DNA of 54,524 nucleotides from Atkinsonella hypoxylon (Eukaryota; Ascomycota; Sordariomycetes; Hypocreales; Clavicipitaceae), in NCBI GenBank assembly GCA_000729835.1, contig JFHB01000204.1:1-54524 (forward strand). Direction: 5' to 3'. The notes under the pieces were generated by a model. The model saw only the letters and a list, made by a program, of their open reading frames with translations. It was not told where the DNA came from and did not search any database. The translations under genes were made by a program, and so were the position numbers. This document shows positions 31,890 to 44,364 of this stretch, one piece after another (the first letter of the stretch is position 1; each line of letters begins with the position of its first letter).

Positions 31890-33640
31890 GCTATTAGTTC
31901 TCTCTAGAAAGTAAAGCTAAAGGACGTTCCTAGCAGCTTTAAAGAGGGTTTTACCTAAGAGGCACTAGTTTTACACTTAATAGGTGTTTCTACTAGTTTA
32001 CTTATAGCTAGCCTCTTAGTTAGCGTTTTTACCTTAGTTAGTATTAGCTTTACTGTAAGAGGTATCTTTTATAGAATTAATAAAGAGAAATACATTAAAG
32101 ATAAGTTAATTAGAATAAACTAAGCACTTCTTCTATATTAAATAGTGCTAAATCTATTACTAAAGAGGCTTTATGCAGCAATAGGCTAGTTAGCTAAGTG
32201 TTCTAAGAAGTCTATATAAATATAGTTAATTTTATATTATAAACGTTTGTTTTCTGCCTATAGTGTATTAATATTACTAGCAACCTTTAGTAAGGTTTTA
32301 TTTTTATTAATAACGTTATTAACACCTTTATTAAATTAACTTATACTATTTAGTTAGTTATATATACTGTAAATAGCAGTCTATAATTTATTAAACTACT
32401 TATTAAATAAACCTTCTTTAGCCTCTATTTTAATTTAGTTAATCTTTTTATTTAACTTATTAATTTTAGTAATATAGAGGTTAAATTACTTCTATATAGC
32501 GTTATTACCTATAGAAGTGTTCTTAAGGTAAGCTTTAATTATTTCTTTAGCGTTAAATTTATACTTCTTCTAAAGGAAACTATTATACTAGCTCTAGAAT
32601 TGCACCTTAGCTAATAGAATAAAGAGTAAGTCTATGCAGCTAATACTAGCTAAAGTACCTACAATAGTGCTGTTAATTCTACTAAATTTATTAGAGAAGT
32701 AGATAGTAAGTAACGCTACTTATAGCAGTAAACTAGTAAATAAATCTACAGTAATAGTTTCTTTATCTCTTTTTACTATATTACTACTATAGTATATAAT
32801 AGCTACTACTTTTACCTATATCTTGCCTCTTCTAGCTACTTTAGCGTTACCTATAGATACCTTAGTATCCTTACCTTTATATTACTAGTTTTAGTGCTTT
32901 ACTTTATAGTTATTATAAATTCTAAAGATATATATTACTGTATTCTACTAGAGTAAGTAATATATATTGTCTTTAGAGACCTTAATGCTAATTTTATCTA
33001 TTATACTGCCTTTAAGGGCAAATTTATAGGTATAAGCGTAAATAGCATTTTCTATATTCTATACCTTTTCTTTAGCTCTATTAGTGTAGCAATACTAACT
33101 ATAGTCTTCTATAATAGGCTCTATATTAGTAATGTTAATATTATCTTTAATTTCTATAGAAATAGTGCTAAGGATAAACTTATTAACTTTTAGAGTGCTC
33201 TTAGCACTTCTAGGCCTACTAAAAGTGCTATATAGGCAGCAGAAATTAAGTAATATAAGATAAGCTTTAATGTTATTTAGCTCTATAGCTACTGTATTAC
33301 CTTTATAGTTATATTCTTACTTCTTAAACTTAGAACCTTTACTCTTAGCGTTAAAACTATTGTTGTAATTAATATATATATTAGAAGTAATATATTCTTC
33401 TTTAGGTTTAAATAGTAGTAGTATTATAGCTTAAGTGTAGTTACTATTATTATTCTCTTCTTAGAATAAGCTATTTAGGTTCGCTAGAATTAATAATTCT
33501 AAACTACTAAAAGAAAAGAATACTAGTAGTAGATTTTCTATAGAAGGGATAAAAAGAGCTAGAAGTAGCTCTATAGAGGCTAGCTAGTTCTATAGGCTAT
33601 AGGAATTTACTCTACAGGCAGTCTGTTGCCTTTAGCGTAG
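31890..33640 (-). pseudogene. Gypsy-2 ORF3: unidentified reading frame downstream of integrase
   Basis: Reading the minus strand from about 33640 to 31890, one frame runs about 580 codons interrupted only by TAA and TAG. Legible pieces: SSLELLILANLNSLF (near 33520), FKPKEEYITSNIYINYNNSF (33395-33340), STISIEIKDNINITNIEPII (about 33180-33110), NAIYAYTYKFALKGS (33045), and a charged helical stretch near 32560-32230 (ITKINKLNKKIN, IKIEAKEGLFNK, NTLQAENKRLQYKI) with heptad-like spacing. It lies on the same strand as pol, between integrase and the 3' LTR, the place of env-like genes in some Gypsy elements. I see no signal peptide, transmembrane segment or known family motif. Confidence 0.6.
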
Positions 33641-34400
33641 TATTCTAGTGTTTAACTATTAAAAGTAGCTAAATAACAGCCTAAGGGGATAGAAAGAGCA
33701 GCAGCTATAACAGTATTAATAAATTTATAAGATTTTATAATATATAAAGATATAAAGAAAAGGTTGTATAGTAGAAAGTATAAAAATTTACAAAAGTAAA
33801 GGCTAATTTATAGAGAAAAGTAGGTTAAAACAACAGTATATAGATTTATAGGTGTTTTCTTTCTAACCTTCTATAATTCTATAATATAGGTTAATTTTAA
33901 TAGTTTTAATAATAATAAATAAGGAAATAAGGAAAAAGATACTAAGAGATTTAAATAATCTATTATATAATAAAGGAAATTAAGACTTTATAAGAAAAAG
34001 AGTTAGTAGTAAGCTTTTGCTAGCTAATTTAGAGTTTTTTAGCAGGCTATATTACTCTTCTAATAACGCTAATACTCTTCTTCTTAATTTATAAAGTGTT
34101 TCTATAGATATTTATTTATAATTTTAGAAGCATTAACTTTAAGCTTATCTTTAGCAATTTATTAGTTGTCTTTAGTAAAGAACCCCCTTTCTATTATATA
34201 AGAAATTCTAAATATAGCTTGCTTAACCTACTGTAGAAACGTTAGATTTAATAGGTATAAATTCGCTTAATTTCTTAATAGTCCTCTATACTAAACCCTT
34301 CTATTGCAATTAGCAGTAGTAGTTGCTCTTTTTAGTTAAAAGGGTCTTTACTTTATCTTAGCTTCTAAAGGTAAGCTACTAATACTACTAGGTATATATA
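33641..34400 (-). other. Spacer between Gypsy-2 pol and ORF3
   Basis: Pieces of charged, helical coding sequence from the end of pol (for example ITKDNQ-like, NQEEEYQRYQ near 34050) fade into non-coding AT-rich DNA near 33900-33700. No separate gene is recognised. Confidence 0.4.
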
Positions 34401-35650
34401 TAAATCTAGTAGAAAATCTAGGTAAAATAACAATAGGCTTACTTTTATAAGAACCTTATATAGCCTTACCTATTAAGGAGACTATTTCTTTTTTAGCTTT
34501 TCTAGAAGTATATATCCTTAGTGTAATTATAAGTAAACTATATTCTCTACTTTAATATTAATAGGCTTATACTAAGCGTTATATTTAATCTTACTTAAGG
34601 TATTTACTATACTAATAGCTATTTCTACCTCTTATTAGTATAGCTTCTAAAGTACAGCTATATTACTTATATCTATTCTATTGCTAGAAACATTATCTAA
34701 TTAGATTAAATTAATAATAGTAGCTAGTTAGAAACTATATATAAGTTTATTAGGGGAAATCTTTATATTAGCTACTACTATATTATTAAGTTAGTGCTGT
34801 AGTGCTAAAAGTATTGCAGTCTATAGTATATCTAGATTTATAACTGTATAGTATTAAACAGTAATAATAACTGTTTAATTCTTCTGTTTAGCTATTCTAT
34901 TTATCTATAAGTAGTAAGCTATAGCTATAAGTAATTTACTTCTAATTTAGGTAAATATACTTCTTTAGATATTAGAAATAAACTTTAGATCTTTATTACT
35001 TATAATCTACTTAAAAAGGCTTTAGTTTAATAAATACAGTATTTATAAGAGCAATTCTACCTAAATTTCTACTGTATATATTATATACTTAAGTATAAGA
35101 ATTATTTACTTACTAAATAGGTAATTTACTAGATATAGTAAGTTATAGAAGCTATATCTATCTTTTTGCTATAGGGTGTTTATTAAGCTAACTTTAGGTA
35201 TATTAGTAATAAAATTAAGTAAAATTATATAGAAAAGCATTAAAACTAACTTTAATAACCTTAATTTCTCTAGTAGCTTACTATAGTTAATTGCATTTTC
35301 TTTATAGGTATAGCAGTAAGCAATATAGGTTTAAATCTACTTATATATCTACAGAAAGTAAACTATCTATAATTTTACTGCTATTCTATAGGCGCTAAAA
35401 TAGTTTTAATTATTATAGACTATTTTAAGAATAAATCCTATAACCTTTATAGGTATATACAGTTAAAATAGGCCTTTTCTATTATAATAGTATAAAAGCC
35501 TATTGTCTTATAGAGCCTATTTATACAGCAGAATTCTTAGTCTTTATTATTAATTTTACTAAGCCTACTTTTTATAAAAGTCCTTAATACCTTCTATAAT
35601 TCTATTAAGCTTTAGATTAAAACTATAGCCTTAAACAATTTCCTCTTTTA
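34400..35650 (-). pseudogene. Gypsy-2 copy 1 integrase with C-terminal domain
   Basis: The C-terminal part is clear on the minus strand: IDISNIAVL near 34690-34660, then VENIVYLQLHQGYILP near 34545-34495, then KKKQSPQQAI. This is the GDxVxLRLHxGYxLPGxxxxKLxPQRAGPF block of fungal Ty3/Gypsy integrases, with Gly to Glu changes. The catalytic core should occupy 34760-35650, but I could place only weak fragments. It would insert the element DNA; it is inactive here. Confidence 0.65.
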
Positions 35651-36712
35651 AACCTTTATCTAATATTGCTGTAGCGCTATATTCTTTAGTAAAAAATACA
35701 CTTACATTAAGCTTATTAAATTTACTGTTATAAGCCTCCTTTTAGTATAAAACTATAACTAGCAACCTAAAGAGTGTATTTAGCACTATATTTAGTACTT
35801 CTAGTATATAGAAGACTCTTAGGTTAAACTACAATAGATAATTAGCTACTTTAGCTAATTTTAAGTTAGCTTTATCTAGATCTATTATAGTAAGTAAGGT
35901 ATATTTAATAATTCCCTTTACTAGTAAGTAGTCTATAGTAATATTAATAGTGTAGCAGTTAAATTAAACTATTTTCTATAGCTTTTAAACACTCTATATA
36001 ATTGTAGCTACCTTTACCTTAGTTAATCTATAGCGTTTCTTTAGGTTAAAAGTATATCTTAAGAGAAAAAGAATTAGTTAAAGCTAATTATTTTTAATGT
36101 CTTTATTAGGTATACTATAACTATTCTATTTACCTATAAGCTAGAAGATAAAGAGCCTAAATTCTTCCTTATAAGCGTTAACTTTAAAGAATAAATACTT
36201 ACTAAAGTTATAGTGCTATAGAATAGTGTTTTTATTAAGGTATACCTTTACCTCTTAGAATACCTTCTTTTCCTTAGGTTTTAGCAAAAATATTACTTTT
36301 TAGGCTTTCTTTTAATGCATTAGTTTTAGTAAACTATTAGCTAAGCTTTTCTTATAAAGCTCTTATAGTAGAGTAGTCTTTTGTTTCTATAGTAAGTAAA
36401 TTTATATATTAAACTATAGAATACTCTTCTATAAAAAGCTAGCTATATTAATAAAGGTCTTTAGATTTATAAGATCTATAAGAAACTTAAGTTTTTAAAA
36501 AGCTTTTAGCTTATTATTTATATTAATAATTCTATTACTATTAATAATAAAACCTAATAGCTAAATAGCTAAGTAGTCTATAAATAACTTCTTTATAGCT
36601 ATTATTAACTTATTTTTCTCTAGAATTAATAAGACTATATTAAGGTATATAAGGTAGTTCTTAGTAAAGTTAAAGAATATAATAATATTATTAATATAGA
36701 TTTATATAAAAT
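35650..36712 (-). pseudogene. Gypsy-2 copy 1 RT (C-terminal half) and RNase H
   Basis: Minus strand from 36712: sequence corresponding to the AYVDDIVIFS block appears directly next to the Copia-2 copy B insertion, then LNIVLLILEKNKLIIAIKKL followed by FIDYLAI and LLG (36645-36545). These match the HLxxVFxxLxxxNIxxxxKKxFIGYPSxxLLG block after the catalytic motif. The N-terminal half of RT lies at 45068-45500 on the other side of Copia-2 copy B. RNase H is expected at about 35650-36300 but is badly decayed. Confidence 0.7.
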
Positions 36713-37410
36713 TATTGAAAATAATAGGGATTACAGGACTAGATATCTAAGAGGGTAGTGGTCTCTTAGATTTAGCACCTGTAATTGCTCCTAGCAATTA
36801 TCACGTAGTGGAAGCAGCAGCGGCCTAAATCAAGCTGTAGTGTATAGTATAGATTACGTAGAGGCAATAGATAACTGTAATAGTGGTATCTTTATATTAA
36901 GAGCGCTGTAACGAATAAGTTAGTAAGAGTAGGATCTTAAATCTTTCTAGTCCCTTATAGACCTACTAACTATATTAGCAGGCTATAGTCGCTAGAAGGG
37001 GCTTATAGGCTACTTTATAATTTCCGCAAAAAGATTTACTATATAAAAACAAAAAAATCAACTTACAGCTATACAAACGAGACGCCTATGTGTATAATTT
37101 AACAAATTCCACTAATAATAAGCAACCCTTATAAGTAACTCTATCTAACAATTATACTATTAGATAGCCCTAATTCTTAGCTTTTAAATAGTATACTTCT
37201 TGAATTTCTACTATTGCTAGTTGTAGAGAAAATCGCTGTTAAAGTTAACTATAGGTTAGGCAACTTTGCCTTAGTTGATTCTAGATGTTTTGCATCTAGT
37301 AACAGCGATATCTCTACTAAAAATTAACGTAATAAGACCTAATAAGGGTTACGTAATAGAGCAACTAGTAGGCATAAAAATAGGCTATATAGGGTAGCTT
37401 ATTTTTAACA
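36713..37410 (-). repeat. Copia-2 copy B, 3' LTR (698 bp)
   Basis: Bordered on the right by the polypurine tract (CTCCCTCTAG on the + strand) and on the left by AAAAT. It includes the parts that in copy A are displaced to 24076-24374, 30691-31055 and 49371-49410. Confidence 0.95.
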
Positions 37411-37689
37411 CTCCCTCTAGAAATGTAAGAAGTAACTAGTTCTATAAGCAACTTAGCTCCTTTAAAGGATATCTAAGTTAGAATTAACCAACGAAATACA
37501 GTACTAATAACAGAACTAAATAACATAACTAATTCTAGCAATTCTAGGGTAGTTATAGTTGAATATAACTAGTTGTTGTTAATTGTTTTTGTTGTTTTCG
37601 ATTTTTAACTGTTTTTTCGTTGCTTTTCGATTTTTTAAGTGTTTTTTGTTGCTTTTATAAGCTAGCTAGAAAGCTCTAGTAACTTAATG

Positions 37690-38390
37690 AATTGTTAATG
37701 CTTTTAAATAGTAAGAGGCTTAGTTAGGCTATCTACTAGCATCTAATTTATATTAATATAACTAACCTTAGCTATACCTTTACGAATCTTTTCCCTAATA
37801 TAGTTAAACTTCAAAAGGGTGTACTTAGTTCTACTATACAACGTTAGGTTGTAAGCAGTAACTATAGCGCCTTAATTATTATACCTAATAGAAATAGGAG
37901 GGGTTAAAGGCAGCTTTATCTCCTTAAAAAGGCTGTAGAGCTACTCTAATTCCCTAATAGCTTTAGATAATGCATTAGATTCTGCTTGTAATGTAGAAAG
38001 AGCAATAGTACTAGCTTTCTTCGATTTCCAGCTAATAGGTCCACTAGCTAGCTTATATAGATAAGTATAGGTTGATTTAGAAGAGACTTTATTACTAGCA
38101 AAATCGCTATTGCAATAACCAAGGAGGGTCTTAAGTACTTCTTTAGAGCTAGAAGCTTTAGAAGAAGACCCTAGTGGTATAGAACGCTTATAAATAATAG
38201 CAAAGCTTCTAGTACCACTTAAGTACCTTAAGAGGTGCTTAGAGGCGTTTAGGTGCTCTATATAGGGCTTAGCTAGGAAGGTTGATAGCTACTAAACGGA
38301 AAAAGCAATATTAGCCCTAGTTAGCAACATTAGGTACATTATAGTGCCTATTATGCTTTAATAAAGCTTATAATTGGATTTTAAGAGAAG
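37690..38390 (-). pseudogene. Copia-2 copy B RNase H and connection region
   Basis: Mirror of 23100-23830 in copy A. The TRANIAF, STYxYLYKLASGPIS and SRTKYTLLKF blocks are legible on the minus strand with TAA or TAG at Gln and Trp sites. 37411-37690 is the A-rich 3' untranslated region. Confidence 0.85.
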
Positions 38391-38429
38391 TTTTATAACT
38401 AGTTGCTTTAGAATTCCTGGCTGTATAGG

Positions 38430-39300
38430 GATAGATCTAGCTTAGCATCTAGCATTTTGAATCTTTCTAGGGCTTTAAGAATGTATTAAGATTAGTGGAT
38501 TTTAATAGACCTTTTAGACCTATTATAGGTAATTTGCACACCTAGAAAGAACTCTGCTGGTCCCCTATCTTCTATTAGATAAGCTTTATGTAATAGCTTC
38601 TTTAGCTTGTTAATATAGCTTAGATTTAGACTAATTAGAAGACAGTTATCTACGTAAGTAGCAATATACGTAGATGTAGCTAGGTTATAAAAGACTGCTA
38701 GGTCTAATATAAGAGGTTTAAATCTATGCTTTTAAAGTAATTCTGTTAGAATTTGCTGCTATTCTCTAGGACTTTACTTTAAACTATAGAGGGATTTTTC
38801 TAGCTTAATTACTTAGTCTTTAGAAGGCCTGTAATTACAGCTTTTTAGTAGCTTAGCTACTAATAGCGATGCTTGCTCTACAAATTCAATAAATCCATCT
38901 AGGATTTCTATATAAATAGCTTCTTTTAGCTTGCTATTTAAAAACGCTTCTATAAAGTCGATTTGCTCGACTTCCTAGTTATTAAAAGCTACAAGAGCTA
39001 ATAATATACGCTAGCTAGAAGGAATACTAGTTGCAGCAAAGGTCTTTAGGTAATCTTAACCTTCTATTTACATAAATCCCTTAGCAATAAGGCAGGCCTT
39101 ATATTTTATAGGATTATTTTCTTTATCCTTTTTTAGCCTATAAATAAGCCTATTCTTTAGAACTCTTTAGCCCTTAGGTACTTAGTCTTTCCCTATAAAT
39201 TTAAAGGTTCTAGCAGCTAATAGCTGCTTAAATTCGCTATAGGTAGCTTCTATCTAATGCTGCTTAGTAGAGCTTTTTAGGGCTTGCTTCTACGTGTTAG
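38430..39300 (-). pseudogene. Copia-2 copy B reverse transcriptase
   Basis: Mirror of 22190-23060. The catalytic motif is YVDN on the minus strand near 38655, as in copy A, so the change is either shared by descent or the ancestral state of this family. QVEQIDFIEAFLNSKLKEAI is legible near 38975-38915. Confidence 0.85.
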
Positions 39301-39439
39301 GAAGTTCATCCTTATTACTAGAAGTAATAGCTGCTTTAGTCCTTGCCTTAAAGTATAGATCCTTAATTAAGGAAAATATATCTCCATCTAAATCTATAGC
39401 ATCAGCATTAGCTTCAGCTTCTATAGTAGCTTCTATAGG

Positions 39440-40590
39440 TGTTTCTATAGGTATAGGGGCTTTAGGGGCCTCTATAGCTTCTATAGGGTTGCTTAGTAGA
39501 AGAGCTTAATCTATAGGTTCTAGTGAATAATTTAGCACATCTAGATGACTAGGATAAGGATACTTAGGAGTATAATTATCCACTAATTGCTGCTAGTTAT
39601 CGATTTCTCCCTCTAAAGGATTATCCACTATAGAACCAATAGGAACCTTAGGGATGCCCTATGAAATAGGACCTATTTCTTCTATAATTTTAACGAAGCT
39701 AGTCTTTATAACAGCTTGTTTAGAGGGAATATATATTAGATATACATTAGAACCTAGTGTAGCTAAAAGTCTACTAGGAATAGTTCTTTTAGCTAGCTTC
39801 TGCAACCTAGATTGTTGTTCTAAAGGAATTAGAACTTCGCAATAGGAGCCTATAGCCCTTATTTTAGTAAAATTAGGCTTATAGGTCTTAGAAGGCTCTA
39901 AATCAGCTAGATATAGCTGTTTAGGACTTAGTGGTTTAGTACTATTCGCAGTAGTATTAACTAAATCCACTATAGCAGGAAGAATGTAAGACTATAGATA
40001 CAGAGGTAATTGTAACTACTGTAGAGTAGCACGCAAACGGTCTAGAAGTACTCTTATAGCTCTCTCTATTAGCCTATTCTGTTTGTAAATATAGGGGCAA
40101 GAGGTACTAAAGTAAATACCCTTAGAAGATAGCTAAGCTTGCAACCTAGTATTAATTAAGGTACTACTATTAAAATAAAGGTGTTTAGGGTAGCAGTTAT
40201 ACTAGTTCTTTAATTCCTTAAAGAAGCCTTTAATATAGCTATAGAGAGTAGAACCCTCTTTATTAGCTAGATTAAAAGACTACTTATACTGTAATTTTCT
40301 ATTAATTAGAAAAAGAACTAGAGGCCTCTTATTGTGCAGTATAGGCTCTATTTTAACGGTATCTCCCTCTATAATATCTAAACATCTAGGGGGGTTAGGA
40401 ATAGTATGCTTACTAGGTCTTTTAACAGCTTTAGCTTAGTTGTAAGCTAGGCAGTTAAAATCCTTTTCCTTAATTTTTATAAAATTAGGAATACCTTTAG
40501 TAATAGAAGCAGTCTTCTTTAGTAAAGGGAGTCCTATATGCCCTAATCTAACGTGCTAAGTAGCAGCTAATTCTAGTAGCTTCTTATAGG
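39440..40590 (-). pseudogene. Copia-2 copy B integrase
   Basis: Mirror of 20900-22040. An open minus-strand stretch of 103 codons (39970-39659) begins MDLVNTTANSTKPLSPKQLY and covers the end of the catalytic core and part of the C-terminal domain. The HHCC finger is at about 40565-40450 (HVRLGHIGLPLL and CLAY, last Cys changed). Confidence 0.85.
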
Positions 40591-41149
40591 AAGAAGAAGC
40601 AGTAGGATTACTACTAGAATTATTATTAGAGCTAGCTTCCTGTTGCTCTCTATCTTGCTAGATCTCTTAAGAACTACAGGCCTCGTTTAAGGGATCTAGA
40701 CGGCTATTTCCTCTAATATCTAGCAACTTAGGATTTAGACCTTCTAAATCCCTGTTATTAGAAGGAATCTAACTAGGAGCCCGTTTAGGAACTAGGGCTA
40801 ATAGCTCTATAACATCATTATTAGTATTATCTTCTTCTTTAAAATTAGATAATTCCTTAATACAGCTATATTCCTTAGGATTAAAACTAGGCTGTTAAGG
40901 GATTTAAACCTCTATAGGATAACTAGCATTATAACCGCTATTATAACTATTGCTAGTAAATCCTATATAAGAGAGATTTGCGTGGTTTTTACACACTCTA
41001 GAGGTCTCTTGCCCCTTAAGCTGTAGAAAGAAACTATGCTTTTTAGGATTTAGAAGCCTACAGCAGCTTCTATTAGCTAGAAATAGCTAATTTCTAAGGA
41101 GAGTGCCCCCTGTTAAATAGTGCTTTAGACCACTAATTAGGTTAGTATC

Positions 41150-41410
41150 TAAACCTAGGCAATATAGAGCATCCTTTAGAGCTAAAGGCCTATATTTAGC
41201 TGGATTTATACTAACTAGTACCTGGAATACAGCAGTTCTCTGTCCTTTAGGATAAATAGAACCTCCTCTAGTAGCAATAGGCGCGGTTTTACTCTTTTTT
41301 ATAGGCTTAAAAGTCCTAAAAAATGCCTTATTGTTAACTATATAACAGGTAGAACCTATATCGTATAGTAAGGAGTTTTTAATTATTCTATTAGAATAGT
41401 TAAAAGAAGG
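41150..41410 (-). pseudogene. Copia-2 copy B protease region
   Basis: Mirror of 20080-20340, with the same IVNNKAFF reading in place of the protease active site near 41340. 40590-41150 is the linker and GAG-pre-integrase part. Confidence 0.65.
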
Positions 41411-41569
41411 GGTATTATTACTAGTAGTACTAGTATCACTAGTAGTGGATTCTGTATCTGAATCGTAAGAATTATTACTACTAGAACTGCTAGAATCATT
41501 AGATTCTATAGTATCCTAGTTGCTAGTGGATAGGTTATAACAACCTATAGCAAAAGCAGCTTCTCTATC

Positions 41570-42877
41570 CTTATTTCTAGAGTTTTTATTACTTCTTCTT
41601 CAGCCCTTCCACTTCTTCTTATTCTTAGAGGCTTTATCTATATCTTTATCTTTAGAGGCATTAGAATCGTTAGAATTAGAATCGTTAGAATTCTTCTTCT
41701 GATTAGGAGGATTCTTTCCTTAATTAGCCTTATTATTATTAGAACTATTAGAAGCCTTATAACTAAGAGCTTTAGATATAGAGGAGCTTTTATCTCTTTA
41801 TTCTTCTAATAAGTCAGCTATAAGGAACTGTAAATTCAGCATTTTTACAGATAGACCTTATGCTCTAGCAGCTCTAATAGAATATCGCTGCCTTTCAGCC
41901 TAGCTAGGGAAGGTCTTCTTTAAAGCATTAATATAATAATTTACCTGGTCAATAGGATTAATAGCTACACTACAGAGCTGTAATCTAGCTAGTAAATTAT
42001 TAAATTTAGCATTAAAGGCCTCTAAAGATCCCTTATAGTTTAAAAACAATAAGTTGTAATAACTAGCATATAGCGTACTACGTTGTATTTTAGCACTCTA
42101 CGAATATTGCCTAACTAGAACGTTATAGGCATCTATAGGGGACTTATGCTAGCTTATAGCAGCTTAAGGTCTAGATTAGCAACTATCTCTTATAATTATA
42201 AGGATAATAGCTTGTTCTAAATCTACTAAAGTACTAGCTATACTAGGATTATTAATAAATTGAGGGAATCCTAGTGCCTTAAATTAAATAGTTAAAGCTT
42301 GCTTCTACTGTTTAAAATTTTTAGGGCCTTTTAGCTTAGCAGCCTCTAGAATAGAGTGGACCTTCTTATTTAACTCTTTTATAGTGCCTTCATTAAAAGC
42401 AGGCAGAAAAGTAGCACTATTAGAGGAACTAGAAGGTTTAGGAACTTCAAAAGAGACTTTAGAAGTCTTAGAAGTAACAGGATCTACTACCTTAGAGGGA
42501 GACCCTATAGAGAGATTACCTATAGATGTAATTATAGTATCTAATTTACTTAGTAAATCAGCTATATTACCTTCATTTTAGCTTTATTTTGCTTCACTAT
42601 GCCTAATAAATCTATTTAGGGTCTCTTATTGCTTATCCATTTAAGCTTTTAGATTAGCTTGCACATTATAGACTTGCACTACTCTTTTAGAAGCTAATCT
42701 AGCTTCCTTTAGAGCCTTCTTAGCTGTATAATCTTCTTCATTAGAAGAGGAATCTACTAGCTAAGGGGGGGACCTTACTGGACTAGGAAAGCTAGTAGCA
42801 GCTGTAGCTAGTGTACTAGAACCACTACCCCGTTTAGGGCTTGTGCTCTTTCCCTTACCTGTTCCTTTTGGTGCTAT
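41570..42877 (-). pseudogene. Copia-2 copy B gag
   Basis: Mirror of copy A gag. The first codon is ATA at 42877-42875 followed by Ala-Pro-Lys-Gly-Thr-Gly-Lys-Gly-Lys, so the ancestral start was ATG. Apart from TAA and TAG the frame is readable to the Asn/Ser/Lys-rich tail. A few residues near 42490-42480 are added relative to copy A, so the two copies came from slightly different parents. Confidence 0.75.
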
Positions 42878-42935
42878 TTTAAGGGTTTTAATAGCTAATT
42901 TAACGCTCTTTATAGCTAATTATAGCTTAAATTAC

Positions 42936-43109
42936 TGTTATGGAGTGGCCCAATTGGGCCATAGCGGATGCCTGCGCACTCTATATAGGCGTTAGCCCAA
43001 TCCCCCCACCTAACCCCTACGGCAAAAGGATACGTATTGTACAAGTTGCACGACTCTATACAATTAACATCTATATTATAAGACTAGGTTAAAGACCTAG
43101 TCTGTTATA
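42936..43109 (+). repeat. TRIM copy 2, left LTR with perfect 16-bp palindrome
   Basis: TGGCCCAATTGGGCCA at 42946-42961 is a perfect palindrome inside the larger ATGGAGTG/CACTCTAT stem. The least mutated TRIM LTR of the four. Confidence 0.95.
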
Positions 43110-43293
43110 TAGCTCCTCTGTTATATATAGTCTCTTTGTTATTAGCTAGGAGCTAGTTGTAATACTACATACCCCTTAAGGATCTATTGCCTTATTAGCC
43201 TAGGTTGGACCCCTCTGCTGCCCTAGGACTTAACCTGCCTAGAAGCTGTTCTGCGCTAGTTTAAACCTATAACCTTAAGGTAACTTATACAAA

Positions 43294-43467
43294 TGTTATA
43301 GAGTAGCCCAATTGGGCTATAGCAGATGCCTACGCACTCTATATAGGCGTTAGCTTAATCCCTCTACCTAACCCCTACGGCAAAAGGATACGTATTGTAC
43401 AAGTCGCACGACTCTGTACAATTAACATCTATATTACAAGACTAGGTTAAAGACCTAGTCCGTTACA
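43294..43467 (+). repeat. TRIM copy 2, right LTR (174 bp)
   Basis: Begins TGTTATAGAG, ends CCGTTACA and is followed by ATTAC. Differs from the left LTR mainly by transitions. Confidence 0.95.
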
Positions 43468-43472
43468 ATTAC

Positions 43473-44364
43473 AGTGGAAAAGGTAGTAAATAACAGTAAT
43501 AACCTCTACTAGATATCAATAGATTGCTCTATTATAGGCCTAGAAGTGCCCTATATCTTTAGAAATTATACTGAGATTTTTCTCCAATTTCTTTTGTAAT
43601 AGGTATAACAGGCTCTAAAGGCTGCGTTGTATCGCGATCTGTATACGCATACAATTTGTATAGCAGACTAGATTAACAAGCGGTCGCGAGGGGCACAAAA
43701 CACAGGTTCTAGCTATTTTTAGCTAAAAAATTCAGGAGATTCTTCTCTAATTAGGTTCTAATAAATTAGTGGAGACCTAGGCACAGCCAATTTAGGGATA
43801 TCCAGCTAATTCCTACTTTAAAATCCCGACTAGTAGGATTACCACACAAATTAATTCTACAACTAAAAACACAGGAATATTTAACAGCAACAAGAGCTAT
43901 TAGGCGTGCACTACAAATTGTAGTATAGCTACTAACAGAGGTGCATAGGGTGCACAATATAATAACAACAACAAGCAATGTAGTGCAGCGCTAAGCTTAT
44001 TTCTTAATGGAAATAATTAATTAGGTAGTGCCTAATAAAATGATTTACAGTGCAAATGTAATGTGTGCAAATATATATATTTTGATGTTGCGCAACAATA
44101 GAACCTAGCTATTAAGAATAGCTTTAAAAGTGTGTATGCACAGGGTGTATAGAGTGCAGAAGGCACAGGGTGGGCAGAATAAAAACACTAGTATAGTAGC
44201 TAGCGATATATATGCAGTAGGTATTAATAGCTTCTAGCAAGCTACTAATAGCAGCGATAGCTGCTAGCGCAGGTCTTAATATAGCTTCTAGTAGGTAATA
44301 CAGTATACAATAGTAGATTTCAGCGGGCTAACAGCTTGCAGATAGGTCTTCCGGGCTTATAACC
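43473..44364 (-). other. Copia-2 copy B leader, no gene
   Basis: Matches 17665-18550 of copy A on the opposite strand. Primer site GGTTATAAGCCCGG (minus strand) at 44364-44351. A 70-codon open frame at 43766-43978 has no counterpart in copy A and no family features. Confidence 0.6.

Larger units (their letters stand above)
42936..43467 (+). mobile_element. TRIM copy 2: complete 532-bp miniature LTR element
   Basis: LTRs of 174 bp at 42936-43109 and 43294-43467 and target duplication ATTAC at 42931-42935 and 43468-43472. It lies in the leader of Copia-2 copy B, just upstream of gag. Same size and organisation as copy 1, with little AT conversion. It is the innermost and so the youngest insertion of the nest. 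Confidence 0.95.

Noticed and set aside
39294..39509. 71-codon open frame on the + strand rich in Ala, Ser and Ile
   Set aside because: It is antisense to the integrase-RT linker of Copia-2 copy B; the Ala/Pro/Ile-rich sense strand explains it.
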